In this document: in pieces, positions 22,681 to 33,800 of the stretch | Position numbering within the stretch: the first letter of the stretch is position 1 | How the letters are laid out: every line of letters begins with the position of its first letter | DNA from: Plumapathes pennacea | Lineage: Eukaryota; Cnidaria; Anthozoa; Antipatharia; Myriopathidae | Assembly (NCBI GenBank): GCA_964036295.1 | Contig: OZ038463.1 | Location: 36,707,678 to 36,771,677, forward strand | Direction: 5' to 3' | Length of the DNA: 64,000 bases | Position numbers and translations under genes: made by a program | Notes under the pieces: model-generated | Databases searched by the model: none | Seen by the model: the letters and a program-made list of their open reading frames with translations, nothing else | What the model was told of the DNA's origin: nothing

Positions 22681-25600
22681 CTACCATTCCAGGTTCATAT
22701 CAACTTTGCTCCACGTGTATTTTCCCCCTCGTTTAAGGAACATCTGTTCGTCAAAGCCACTGGCATTAATGGCATGATCTACTCCCACATCAAGAAGGGA
22801 TTTCGATGGAACTTTAGCGCCAGAAGTACAATCCAGAAAGCGCATCTATAATCGGTAAAAGACCAGATCATATTTTATGTTCACAATTTTCATTGCCATA
22901 CTTCTAGAAACCGATTTCTAACACGCACAAAACCAGTTCTTCCATCAATTTTAGGAGCTGTGAGAAGAACGAATGGAGAAATTGGCTGACTTTCCAAGGA
23001 ACAGAGTTTGTTAAGTCACGATATTCTGAAGTTCAGTTCATATCGTGCCGCGCGTGCCGAAAAAATGTTCTTGTTCAGGTAAAGCATACTTTTGGCGGGA
23101 AACTAACGCATAAGGCGACGTCATCAAGCCGTAAAACAGGCTGACAGCAAGTTATGATTTTTTAGGGTTTTTCCGGCGCCCTTACAAGTCTGTAAGCCAC
23201 ATGCAGGCATAATAACGTAACGTTTATATTATACCAAGGTATTTGTCAATGTTATGATTGTCACGTGATTATAAATAGGTTTACAGTTTCAGTTTGTTTC
23301 TTGTCACGCAACCAAGCTCAGATTCATTTTGTATTGCATCATCAATTATTCTTTGTTCCTTTGATTAGTGTAAAGATTCTATTATCCTTTGTTTTAGTTG
23401 GAGACACTAAGGAAATGCCTATGATACTTTATGGGTTCTGTAATCAATAGATCTTTATTTTGTCTTCCGATATCTGCACGTACCGTTGTATCATTTAGTT
23501 AGTTGTAGCCTGGACTCCGTAGCAAGCAGATCGTTTATTATCAAGTTATCCTTGCTCAGAGGTTTTACTGCGTGGGTTAGATATGTAAGTACCCTTGCTT
23601 GCTTTCTTACCGTTTTTATTGTAGTTTGGTAATCAGCGCCTTTTAAGTGATTTAGCTATCGTTTTGTTACCCTTTTTGTATGGCTAGCACACCGAGTCAC
23701 GAACTTTGTTATTAGTTATTCAAGTACCTTGTTTACTTGGAATTTAGTATCGCTTTTGCCTTATATTGTTATTATTTCTTTAGTGTTGCTATTTAGCCCC
23801 TTTTTACATGCTAATTATGCTCAGTTTATCCTTTGTTACTTCATTGCGTGATACCACATGTTATTTTACATCACGTTGTTAGCGTTACATGATTACATTG
23901 CTTTGAATGGATCGCTTGTCTTAGCCTAACTAGTTTTCCTATTTGTAGTATTTAGTAGTAGTTTTATTAGTTATACGTTGTAATCCTTATTTTCAGTTTA
24001 CGAGAAGTACGAATCCGAATCATTGTGTTGGCACGGAATAAACCCCATTTGAGCCTTCCATCGCCTTCACTCGTTCATCTTTCGCTTCTTATGTAAATTA
24101 TCCCCGCGTCAGCCACGACAAATCTTGATTACTCTCGATAGTCGCCTGCTGCCGTTACAGTCAACATGAATTTATTCGTTTCTCCCTAATACAAATCTTT
24201 AGCACTTACATACTCGTCCAGGATAAGATAGGAATTTTGCATCTGTTGGAGTTAAAAAGAGAAAATGACATTGTGGTAACTGATGGCCAAAATAAGTATA
24301 AAGAGTAGGAACTAAAGTTTAAAGAGTTTTTGTTAAAGCTTTCGGACACACCTCCGTAACAAACCTGGTGAGATCTGTGGATGTTCACGGGTTTTCGGTA
24401 AAAACTTCGCCAGGTCAGAAAATGTAAATACTTTATATATTTTATTGGGGCGGTAAAAAATTCACCAGGACGCCAGGGAGGACAAAATCTAGGCAGGTAA
24501 AATAAAAAAGTTCACCAGGGCCCAGGTAGGCTAAAACTTCCCAAGGGAGGGGGAAAAATCTCACCAGGTCGGGTTTCACCAGGTCTGTTGCAGAGGGGTG
24601 TTTTCGGTGGCGCTCGGCTGACGCCGGCAGAAGTACGCGACAAAACTGTTTACTTACAATTTCTACAAATTGCGAAGATAACTCAATACATAAATATCTT
24701 CTTTTATCCTTTGTACGAAATGCTATAGAATGATAAGAATTGATCTACGTTCTTTATAACAATAGTACCTGTCAGTAAGCTGTCTGTGCTACACTGCACA
24801 CAAGCACTGTCAAGATGCCTTATCACTTCAATCCAGAACTCTGTCAGTTACTTTACCTTTTCATTTGATTCCGGGATGAGGCAGGGCAACTCGGAGTGCC
24901 TTTCAACAAAGCTCTTGAAATCATCATCAGAAATCACAAACTTTTCTGCATCTCGCAGGGCGTCTGTGCCGCAGTTTTCTCCCTCAATGAGAAGGCACTG
25001 AAATACCTGAACAGAGACAAGTGTAACAAAGTATACTGGGAGAACAACAGGAAGGCAGTACGGTAGTTTCCACAACTACGACTTATTTTGAATTAAGATT
25101 CATTAATAAATGTTTGTACAGCTGAAGCTCCCGTAAGCGGTCACTCTTGGGAGGCAAAAAAAGGTGTCCGTAGCTGGAACTGTCCGCTTACGAGAGTGTC
25201 CGCCCAGAGAGCTTCGACTGTACTGGTTCATAGCTTTCGATTTGGTTCGACATCGATTTAGTGCATGGGTCACAACGTGTTAATGTCTGCCATATCTTCA
25301 TCAAGTAACATTTAGTTTTTCAACCTAAATAATCGCCTTTACTTTCAAATCACTTTCAGTGGTCATGTCATCATCATCATGCTTATCTTTATCATTTTTA
25401 TCCGCATGATCATCGTTACGGTATCGTATTTTATCTTTAACCAATGTCACCATAAGTTACAAACTTTAAATTCAGTACCTTCCAACGAACAGGTGCAAGT
25501 TCTTGAATGTTCTGATTCATATCCTCGTCAACATTATACGTGTTTACTACTGTGTTGATCTTGAAGGCCACGTGGTACTTATTGCACCAATCACGCACGT

Positions 25601-27599
25601 TCTTTAGACACCCCAAGTGGTTCTTGCCATTCTGGTGTCGTCCGATCTTGCGATTGGTCTCCTCACGAAAACTGTCACATGACACAGCCAGGATGTCCAG
25701 AAACTCTCCTAGAATTACACCACCCGATATTAGACGACATCAAATAATGACACATTTTTGGATGAATGTCAAAAGTAATCAAGTGATTGCTTTGGTTTTG
25801 CGTGTGCTGCACTCCAGGCGGAAATCGCTGATTTGATAGTTTAGTCTTGCAAAAGTTCACTGTTTGGAAATTGGTCATATGTATATGTCATAAGTATCTT
25901 GGCCAATCACAAGTCAGAGTAAATTTAAAGTAATCGAGAGTGGTAATCGGGAGTGGCAATCGGGAGTGGCAAAATAAATTTAAAGCTAAAGATAACTGAT
26001 CATGCTTTCAATACTGGAGGTATGAAAGAAAGTGTAGAAAATGCCCGAGTACTATTTCAACGATTGTAACCGAAAATAGAAGTAACCCTACTTATCTTCA
26101 AAGCAACTGTGATTATTTAGCAAGAACGTCAAGTAAAAGCCTAAAACAGGATGAAAACACAAGAACAAACAAACAAACAAACAGCAGACACAATGGAAGC
26201 TTGTTACCGTATTTCTTGAACCACTGTTCCGTCACCAGACTCCCATTGCACACAATTGTGACGGAGGCGAGTCCCAGGTCCCTCTTACAGTAACGCGTCA
26301 ACTCTCCAACAAACTCGCCACGTTTGTGAATAAAAGGTTCTCCGCCTGAGAAGTTAATTTTCTCCAACCCTAAAAACGACAAATAGCAAACAAAGTCTAA
26401 AACATTTAATAGCCAAACACAACTCATTGATTGACACAGTTGCTGATAATCAAGTGTTACCTGCAAACGTTTCTGTACTGAAAATTATTTTGGAGGTGGA
26501 AAAGTGGATTTGTTCTAACGCTCAAATTGTTTCTATATTTCGACATATACACGATCGGTGAAGAAACTTATCTACTTAAAAAAATTAGGGCATTGCGTGC
26601 ATGGCCATTGCTAATAAATGCGCGAAAAACGAAAATATATTTACACGATTAAATATTTTGCAATAACACGTCAGTTTCTCGCATTTTGATTGGCTAATTT
26701 TCTTCATCAATAAAAGGAGCGCTGACGACAGTCGCCTAATCGACGAAATGAATAATGATTCACGTCGTCTAATCGACGAGATGAATACAAATATGAATAT
26801 GAAAAAATGAATATGAATTAAATTCGACGGTTCACGCGTACGAATCCGAATACCCTGGCAGTGAATCCGGAAACATTTATGAATTCGGATACATTTGCTC
26901 TATTGTAAACATAGTCATGTATGAACAGTACGAGCATACAAACTCTTCCTGTGGTTTTAAGTGTTTCGGTTTCAGAATTTAATTTCACGCACGACTAGCC
27001 ACGACCGTGCTTTCCCTCGTTTACCTGTACAGATATTAAGCTACAGAACGAGTTTTTTGAAGTGAATCGGACATCGTGAGTCGCTTTCATGATACTTATA
27101 TAACTTATATAAACATTAGTTACTAGCAATTATGCCATGACTTTTCGATAACACCGGGAGAAGACTGTTGTACAAATGACCTACCTGCCGTTTTGAGCAT
27201 CTGCAAGCCTTGCTTAGCTTCCTCTAGAGGTAGAACAGACGACGTTTTCGCTGTGTGAAAACAGAAACCACATTTGTAGTTGCACTGTCTCGTGAAATGA
27301 TAGTTGACACTTCGAGGGACCGTTGTGCTCATAGGATGGTTGATTGGAGCCACGAACCCTTCTGAAACAACTTGAACTCGCGAATTTCCTTCTGAAACAA
27401 CTTGAGATCGTTTCCGACCTGACCTCACCGCGGGACGTGTTGCAAGTATCTCTTCTGAATCAAGAGGTTTCTTTTCTTTGAATCTTCTGTTTGTAGCTGA
27501 GAACTTCTTAATTAATACTGCGACTGCGACTGCGACGAACAACGCAGCAATAACCAGTATGGCTATAACCGAAATGATATCCGTAACCATTGCTGTCAT
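22681..27599 (-). CDS. RSAD2: Viperin, radical SAM antiviral enzyme making ddhCTP
   Basis: Six exons on the minus strand join in phase: 27599-27185, 26369-26208, 25708-25479, 25006-24857, 24242-24210 and 22845-22681. They give 384 residues (human 361). Residues 7-30 form a hydrophobic anchor, where vertebrate viperin has an amphipathic ER/lipid-droplet helix. The radical SAM motif is CNYKCGFC (Cys106, Cys110, Cys113), followed by NFSGGEPF, the GGE motif for SAM. Later viperin blocks are [36 protein letters not shown] and [14 protein letters not shown]. The end is [15 protein letters not shown]; the C-terminal Trp is needed in known viperins for Fe-S loading. The enzyme converts CTP to ddhCTP, a chain terminator. 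The fifth exon is only 33 bases. Intron 5 carries a solo LTR. The last exon is in no long plus-strand frame and was found by matching the family end. No clear interferon-type promoter element was seen. Confidence 0.95.
23250..24159. mobile_element. Solo LTR of an LTR retrotransposon, viperin intron 5
   Basis: The 910-bp block starts TGTTATGATTG and ends GCCGTTACA (TG...CA), with the 5-bp direct repeat GTCAA directly outside both ends (23245-23249 and 24160-24164). A TATA-like ATTATAAATAG lies about 20 bases in (from 23269), and AATAAA lies at 24037-24042. These are LTR promoter and polyadenylation signals. No internal region or second LTR is present, so it is a solo LTR from recombination. 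A 5-bp duplication fits Gypsy, Copia or BEL elements; the family cannot be fixed. It makes up most of the 1364-bp intron. Confidence 0.85.
24375..24605. repeat. Degenerate TTCACCAGG repeats, viperin intron 4
   Basis: Words such as TTCGCCAGGTCAG, TTCACCAGGACGCCAGGGAGG, TTCACCAGGGCCCAGGTAGG, TCTCACCAGGTCGGG and TTCACCAGGTCTG recur at irregular spacing with runs of AAAA between them. It is an old drifted tandem repeat with no known role. Confidence 0.6.
25119..25220. repeat. pogo-like MITE with a different terminus
   Basis: It begins CAGCTGAAGCTCCCGTAAGC and ends GCTTCGACTG, flanked by TA on both sides. CCCGTAAGCGG near the left is mirrored by CCGCTTACGAGAG to the right. It is 102 bp, non-coding, in viperin intron 3. 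Confidence 0.6.
25928..25975. repeat. CAATCGGGAGTGG minisatellite, second locus
   Basis: Four or so clean units (GTAATCGAGAGTGGTAATCG, then CAATCGGGAGTGG twice) match the minisatellite at 10575-10790 next to the satellite array. It lies in viperin intron 2. Confidence 0.7.
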
Positions 27600-29183
27600 G
27601 ACCAGAAATGACGGACATCGGAAAACTCAATTTCTGGAAGCTTCTTCACAGCATGAAACCGCACAAAAAAAAAACAGTAGAAATGAATATCGTATTCGCG
27701 AAGTATGAACTAACGAACAAAGGGCATCGATCCACGACTGCGAATAGTCGGTAAAGCCTGTTGTTTGTTTGCACTGAAAGCTACCCAGATCTCTGATGTC
27801 TTATGCGCATGCCCAATGAAATCAAAGGCCCTACTTTTAGTGCAAACAAACACAGACCTTGGCATCGCGGACTTCCGGTTTTTCTGGGAAAATGATAGAC
27901 AGATGACAGATCTGACAAACGCACTGTGCATGCCCGGCCGCGCAGCCAAGCTGTTTTCCGCGGAAACTGGCGCGGGTGTCCACTCCACTGAATCCCTTTG
28001 TATTTTTGAATTATGTACGAAACACAACTTCCGGCGGGGTTTTTTAGAAAAGTTAAGACGCAGAAGCAAAAGTTAAACAACAAATTTTTAGAGTTTGCAG
28101 TTCAATAGTTTTTCTCTTCCTGAGCTTTTGCACCTACCACTTTCCTCCTTGCACCCGTGGTGAAAATTGCAAATGAATTCGTCCTTGTCGGAGTGTTTTC
28201 ATCGCCATAGCGGCCGTGGTACTGCTGCGTACCGTGAAAGTCGTAGATGGTATAAAAGGACAATATACTCAAGGCGAAAGGACTGGTCAAGCAGAGCAAT
28301 GAAAAGGAAAGTTCTACTCCATGTCAGAAGGACTGGCCAAAGGTTCTGGTCTCCGAGAAAATGATCCAGTAGTTCACCACTGGGACGAATTACGACGGAG
28401 GGATACTCGTTGCTCTTGTCCCAGAGAGGAACTTAAAAAACATTACACCAGAAGCCAATCCCAAGAAAATTTCATTCCGTATTTGACTGCATTGGAGCGT
28501 CCTTGCCATTCTACCGACCTGGGACTCGCTAGTGCCGTAGCTGCAAAGCCTCTTCAGATAATGTTGATAAAACCCACCCACTGTACAGATCTTCTGCTCT
28601 CCGAGCAACTCACCAGGTGATCCAAGCTCTCAGGCTTTAATGCAAAAATGTAAACTTTCGAAGGTTGGTGAATTAAAATAGCGGACGGACTGATGACGTC
28701 TCCAACATGCGCAATGCGTTTGTCAGCTCTGTCCAGCCAGATTCATTACTCAGGTTTCCGAGAGAAGACTGGGAACGAAATAACAAGTTATTAGCGAAGT
28801 CGTCCGGAGCCGTTTACGAACCGTGTGGACAAAAATAAACGACCTCTATTCGTGATTCTAGACGCTGCAGAGGCTAGCCAAGCCAGGTTTATGTATTTTA
28901 AGATATTTCCTATTGATTTTGCTTTCATTTGAAAAGATTTAGGCTGCGGAGCTTACAGGAGTGACTTGAAATTACTGTGAAGCCGAACTCATTGATATGC
29001 ATGTTCAGTCACGCGTGGATCATTGCGTTGCGTGGTTTATGGCCGCGTGTTGGGAACCCCTGTGAAAGAATCAACGGCACAAATGCCGTTCAAAATTTCC
29101 CTGGATTTAGATTGCACTTGAATCGTCAGTTTTGTGCAATGACCGCTGACTCGAAAGCAAGGTTTATTGCATGGCCAAAAGTG

Positions 29184-29396
29184 TAGCCTGCGTAGCTGGC
29201 GGTCTCAGTAAATGCTGGTGAATAGTATGACAAAGTGTTGTTTTGTCCGAACGCCATTTTGTATTGTGTCAGTGAGGAAGGACTGAGGAAGAATGACAAA
29301 GTTGCGAGGGGGGGGGGGGGAAGGGTGGTTACTCTTCCTCAGTCCCACACCGCACTGTTCACTCGCATTTACTGGGACCGCCAGCTACGCAGGCTA
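29184..29396. repeat. MITE with TAGCCTGCGTAGCTGGCGG termini
   Basis: The left end TAGCCTGCGTAGCTGGCGGT and the right end ACCGCCAGCTACGCAGGCTA (one base inserted in the arm) are inverted repeats reaching about 39 bases, with AGTAAATGC mirrored as GCATTTACT. Inside are a G-run (about 29311-29320) and a smaller inverted pair (ACTGAGGAAG / CTTCCTCAGT). It is non-coding. Confidence 0.75.
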
Positions 29397-29423
29397 CCAA
29401 AAGCGTTGTCGGTTGCGCCGTTA

Positions 29424-29618
29424 TTTAAGAAATACATAACACGTCACCGTGTAATATAGCCTCATCTAAACACGCGGGAAGTTGGGAGAACACGAGAGTA
29501 GCGTAAGAAAACCACGAGGCCGCCGTGTGGTTTCCGGCGCTACTCGAGTGTTCTCTCAACTTCCCAAGTGTTTAGATGAGGCTGTATTACACGGGAACGC
29601 GTTATATATTTCTTTTAT
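29424..29618. repeat. Palindromic MITE / fold-back element
   Basis: The left arm (TTTAAGAAATACATAACACG, then GTGTAATATAGCCTCATCTA, AACACGCGGGAAGTTGGGAG) is mirrored on the right (CTCAACTTCCCAAGTGTTTA, GATGAGGCTGTATTACACGG, ending ATATATTTCTTTTA). The arms are about 80-90 bases with a short centre around 29530. A third partial copy of the terminus (GTGTAATATACTCTC) follows at about 29660. Confidence 0.7.
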
Positions 29619-30424
29619 AAAATAATTAGTCAAGTAAAAAACATCACGTATCGCGTCAGCGTGTAATATACTCTCATATTACATGGTTATTTAGCCAATC
29701 ATAACGCGCGTAGTATCATAGTTATTTTATATTAGGTGTTATGATACGGCCTCAGGCGACGAAGGTACATACAGAGATGAATATCAAACTTAATAAAGTT
29801 AAATTATTCAACCACGGAGAGAGTTAAATTAGCCAAGATAGTAGAACTCACGAGGCTATCATGACATGCGGGTGCTCCATTGTGATTGGCAGGAAGTTTC
29901 TGTCTTACATGAACGGCCACAAGTAAACTAGGGCTGAGCCTGCGATCACAACCTGCAAAACAGCCGGTGGAGAGAATGTCGGCAACAGGTCGAATATCTC
30001 TTTGATGCATTCGACGTCTTAACAGGACACTGTTGAAGGCTGAAGAGATGCATCACCCTCAACACAATCAAAATATAACTGGTGAGTGTTTAATTTTCCT
30101 GTTTCCTCATTTTTTTTTTCAGTTTATGAGGAGTCATCTTTACAAACAAGACATGACTAGTTGCAGTAGAATGATCTTTAAATCTGAGATCGTATGTTTG
30201 ACTGTAACACTACGTGATACAGATGTAAATCGGCAAGATAAAACATACTGTTTCGTCGAGAAAGTTTTTAGAAAAGCCGTAGTGCTCATAGGTTTCTTTT
30301 GTTGGCTTTGAAAACATAAATCGCGTATTGTGAACATTTCCTAACAATGGTAGTTTTGACACAGTACCCACCGGCTTTACATTGAATCTCATTGAATGCA
30401 GCCTCGTGTTTGTGGTACTGAGTA

Positions 30425-30452
30425 GAAAAAAAAAAAAAAAAAAAAAAAAAAA
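30425..30452. repeat. Poly(A) run
   Basis: About 28 A residues in a row (first G near 30453). It may be the tail of a decayed retroposed sequence, but no body or target duplication was recognised. Confidence 0.8.
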
Positions 30453-30607
30453 GACAGAACCAGCAAAGACAAGCGTCACTCTGACGAAAATCCGAAAATC
30501 CAGACGAACTAAGCCAGCCAGCTGTAGCTTGCATTCGCTCCCTAGAAGCAATAACAGACTAAAACAAACAAACCAACTAAATAAATAAATAGTCTTTTGG
30601 GGCTATT

Positions 30608-30810
30608 GTCAGAATCGCAAGCAATTTTCAGGAAACATTCCCGGGACAATAAGGACGATTTTGATATATAATGTTTGATATTTTATCCAGCGGGAGTGTG
30701 ATACTTTAGGCGATGAATTTCCCTTAATTTTGCAAAAATAGACAATTCTAACCAAAAATTGACTTTCCCTTTTCAGACGTTGACAAGATATAGAAGCAAG
30801 TGGCCAAATC
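30608..30810. repeat. Orphan, decayed fragments of the 334-bp satellite
   Basis: GTCAGAATCGCAAGCAATTT and TCAGGAAACATTCCCGGGAC, AATAAGGACGATTTT align with the satellite block TCAGAATCGCATGAAACTTT, CAGGAAACGTTCCTGGGACT, ATGCCGACGGTTTTT. Farther on, GTTGACAAGATATAGAAGCA resembles the reverse complement of the TGCTATATCTCGCCAAC block. Single-copy pieces about 8.6 kb from the array edge. Confidence 0.5.
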
Positions 30811-30857
30811 ACCTCTGAAATTTGGAACTTTCTGTCTGCCATATTTCAAGATCAACA

Positions 30858-33800
30858 ATGAAAATCTCAATAAAGCGGAACATTGCTTTTGGGCTGGTGC
30901 TAACCCTTATCACCTTCGTTGTGCTTTATTCTCACTGCAACGGAAACTCAGTTTGCTACACGTTTCCATTCCTCAACGGACAAAATCAGCCCGTGGCTAC
31001 CAAGCAAGTTCTGATGACTGTCTCTACGCCAAATGGAGGTCGCGTGTTCATCGAAAACATCGATGTCAATGGTGAGACGTTTTAGATAAAAATGAAATTA
31101 AGAGCAAGGTGAAGAAGAGCAAAAAATAGGAAAAAGATGGCAATTACAATAATAAATGTGTTACTTGCTATTTCAAAAGCAACAAAGAATCAATAAATAA
31201 CTAAATAACGTTGAACTAGCGCTCTCGTGAATGCAGACTAGGTCAGCATGTTTTCAATCTGCATGTCTCACACAGTATTGTTATGTGCTCCATGATGACT
31301 TTTCATTAGTCAATGCGCAGTGCATGCACACTGAGATAACGTTTCTGCTGTTTAAAAGTCAGTATTACCTGCAGATACCAGAAAAATAAAAAAGATGTAT
31401 ATGATATAAATATAGCATTTACAATATTTGTCATCAGCATGTATTGGTTAATTGTTCCACTTGGTTTAAACGAGTGGTTTGTAATTTCCAGGTAAATATC
31501 ACGACAGCGACAGCGTTTTTCCGGTTAAACCAGAAACTAAGGGAAAAGAGAGCGACGTCACAGCAAGCACCTTCCAAGAGTCACCTGACAATCCTGCTGA
31601 AGAAACAGGCGAAGAGAGCTCAATGATGAACGAGGAGCCTTTGACGGTGGGGTCTACAAGAGAGGGACAAAGCATGTCACATGTATCAACACCCACTCTT
31701 AATGCCCCCAAACGCTTAGAACCCCCATCTGACATCACTGGAGCGGTTGCAGAGGAAATTCTTAGAAAAGCGAACATTTCCCGGGAGGAAGCAAACAGAA
31801 GTCTGGTACGAGTCGAAAGAATAGACCGGGCATTAGAAGATGTACTGGACCGAGAGAAAAAGATTCACTTCCGTCATGCGCAACACTCTGGTAAGTTTAT
31901 CAGTTGAAACCAAACAACGCCGAGCAAAAGAGACGTGCAAATTTTCAAAATCGCGAAGAGTGCGCTAAGACATTGAACCTTTCACTCCTAGGCGATCAAC
32001 TTCAATTTTCTCCTTCAATTTCTCACCAGAGGATATATCATACATTAACGAGAACTGGGTTTTAGATACCTGTTGATACTCAGATGAAAAATAATCAAAA
32101 TATCAATTCTTACTATATCACTCCGCGTACGTATTTTCTAAGCTTGGGAGTGAAATGGCTGATTTAATTGTATAAGTACAGTCATTCAGTCATCGTACCA
32201 AGATATCTTAGAAAAAAAAAACATTGAAATATGCTGCATTTTGTAAAATAATGGTTTAGTACTAATCACAAGAATCTCGGTCTCTTCCTCTTTCTCTCTT
32301 AGCAGATGAACACGAGAAGGAACTTATAAGGGAGAAAAGAGTGGATCCGACAGAGGAAGATGAAATCACGAGAAAGTTAGAAGAAGCCGAGCAAAAAAGC
32401 GAACAGCAAAATATGGGGCTGTTTCACGATGCTTTACTAAAAAGAGCTAACAGCGGTGAAAGTCCAGTTATAGTGCATCCTGGAGAAGACGGAAAAGACG
32501 TCACAAATATGGGTCTAAAAGAATCACAAAGTTTAAATCTCGGCCAGATTATCAAAGAAATACAGGATTCTTATTCATATGATGGGGAACACAGTGGAAA
32601 TGTTCTCTCTCAAGAAAAACCAGCACGAGGCTTAAATACAGCGAGTTTCAGTGATATAGGATCTGTGCTGTTTAACTTGAGTCGAGTCTTAAAAGAAATA
32701 ACAGCCTCGAACAACAAAGACAATCAACTCGATTTAATTGGCAGTGGAAGTGGCAAGAAGATTGACAGACAAGTGAGTGACAGGTCTGGAGGTAACGCCC
32801 CTCGGTTTGTCATAGATCCTTATAAGGAAACTACTGCTCTCACATCACCTAGCTTCAACCCAGCCGGAAATAAAAAAAGTTTTAGGAACCTTGATTTGTC
32901 GTCTGAGAGAACTCAGGAAAAACATGACAGTCTGGAGGAAATAGACTCCAAAGCTTCCAAGAAAATTCTTTTTAATCCCGCGAGAACAAAAGATGAACGT
33001 TTAACCGAGGAGGACAAAGACTTAACAAGAAATCCTAAAATGGTTGAAAAAGACAAACTGACATCGATCCGCATCGGCTCTGAAAAACACCTCGAAGATG
33101 GGACCTGGGCGAGAATGCGGACTAACGGGCCAGGCCGTGTGCAAAGAGTTGACAGGTAAATTGAGGCCTACATAAAGTCCATTTCACAAACTTCACCAGT
33201 ACTGAACAAACGTCCAGACTACACGCTGAATCATCGCATGTTAACAAATTGCACAAAAAAAAAAAAAAAAAAAAAAAAGAAAGAAAGAAAGAAAGAAAGA
33301 AATTATTGTGCAATACTCAGAGTGCATACTGCCAATGGTTAAACAGCAAATTTGTAGTAAAAATTGACAAATTTCACTAAATTATTTAGCAATATTGCAA
33401 CAAGGTAACGTTATGGTTGGCCAGACTAAAGCCAATAATGACACAACGAGCATTAGGTAACCACGATAACTCCATCAGTTACAAACTGTTCCCTCTAACT
33501 ACAGAAATACAGAAGTTAATAATCCATTAACTAGTAATTAATATTCAATCACATTGTGAAAAATAATCACTCTAGCAATGAACATTAATAAACATTAACA
33601 AACTTCACAAAGCAAAGTAAAATAAAACGTGTTAATTAATGTATGGACTACTCGTTCTACGCGCCTCAACCACTACGAGAAAAATACCCAACTGCTGACT
33701 GATGAACACAATTCACAACGTGCACGCAACGCGGGAATGCGTTTTACAGACTTGCGATCATCTTATTTTGGAGTCAGCGGTCATTGCACAAAACTGTGAC

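Larger units (their letters stand above)
27600..30857. other. Intergenic region, viperin promoter side to sulfotransferase promoter
   Basis: No gene could be supported. It should contain the viperin promoter (just after 27599) and the sulfotransferase promoter (before 30858). A small inverted repeat (GTTTGTTTGCACTGAAAG and its near complement) lies at about 27758-27853. Two MITE-like inverted repeats lie at 29184-29396 and 29424-29618, a stretch near 29105-29165 is repeated in reverse near 33770-33830, and an A-run lies near 30425. The frame at 28321-28620 and its antisense have no recognisable family. Confidence 0.55.

Noticed and set aside
22502..22851. Plus-strand frames of 80-91 codons
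   Set aside because: They are antisense to the last viperin exon, which reads the expected C-terminus on the minus strand.
27597..27700. Interferon-type response element before viperin
   Set aside because: An AGAAATTGAGTTTT stretch was considered, but it does not fit the GAAANNGAAA consensus.
28321..28620. 99-codon plus frame and 72-codon minus frame in the same place
   Set aside because: No domain, signal or splice context; both strands are open by chance in a region with other repeats.
30210..30588. Frames with Phe or Lys runs
   Set aside because: They are produced by the poly(A) tract at about 30425-30452.
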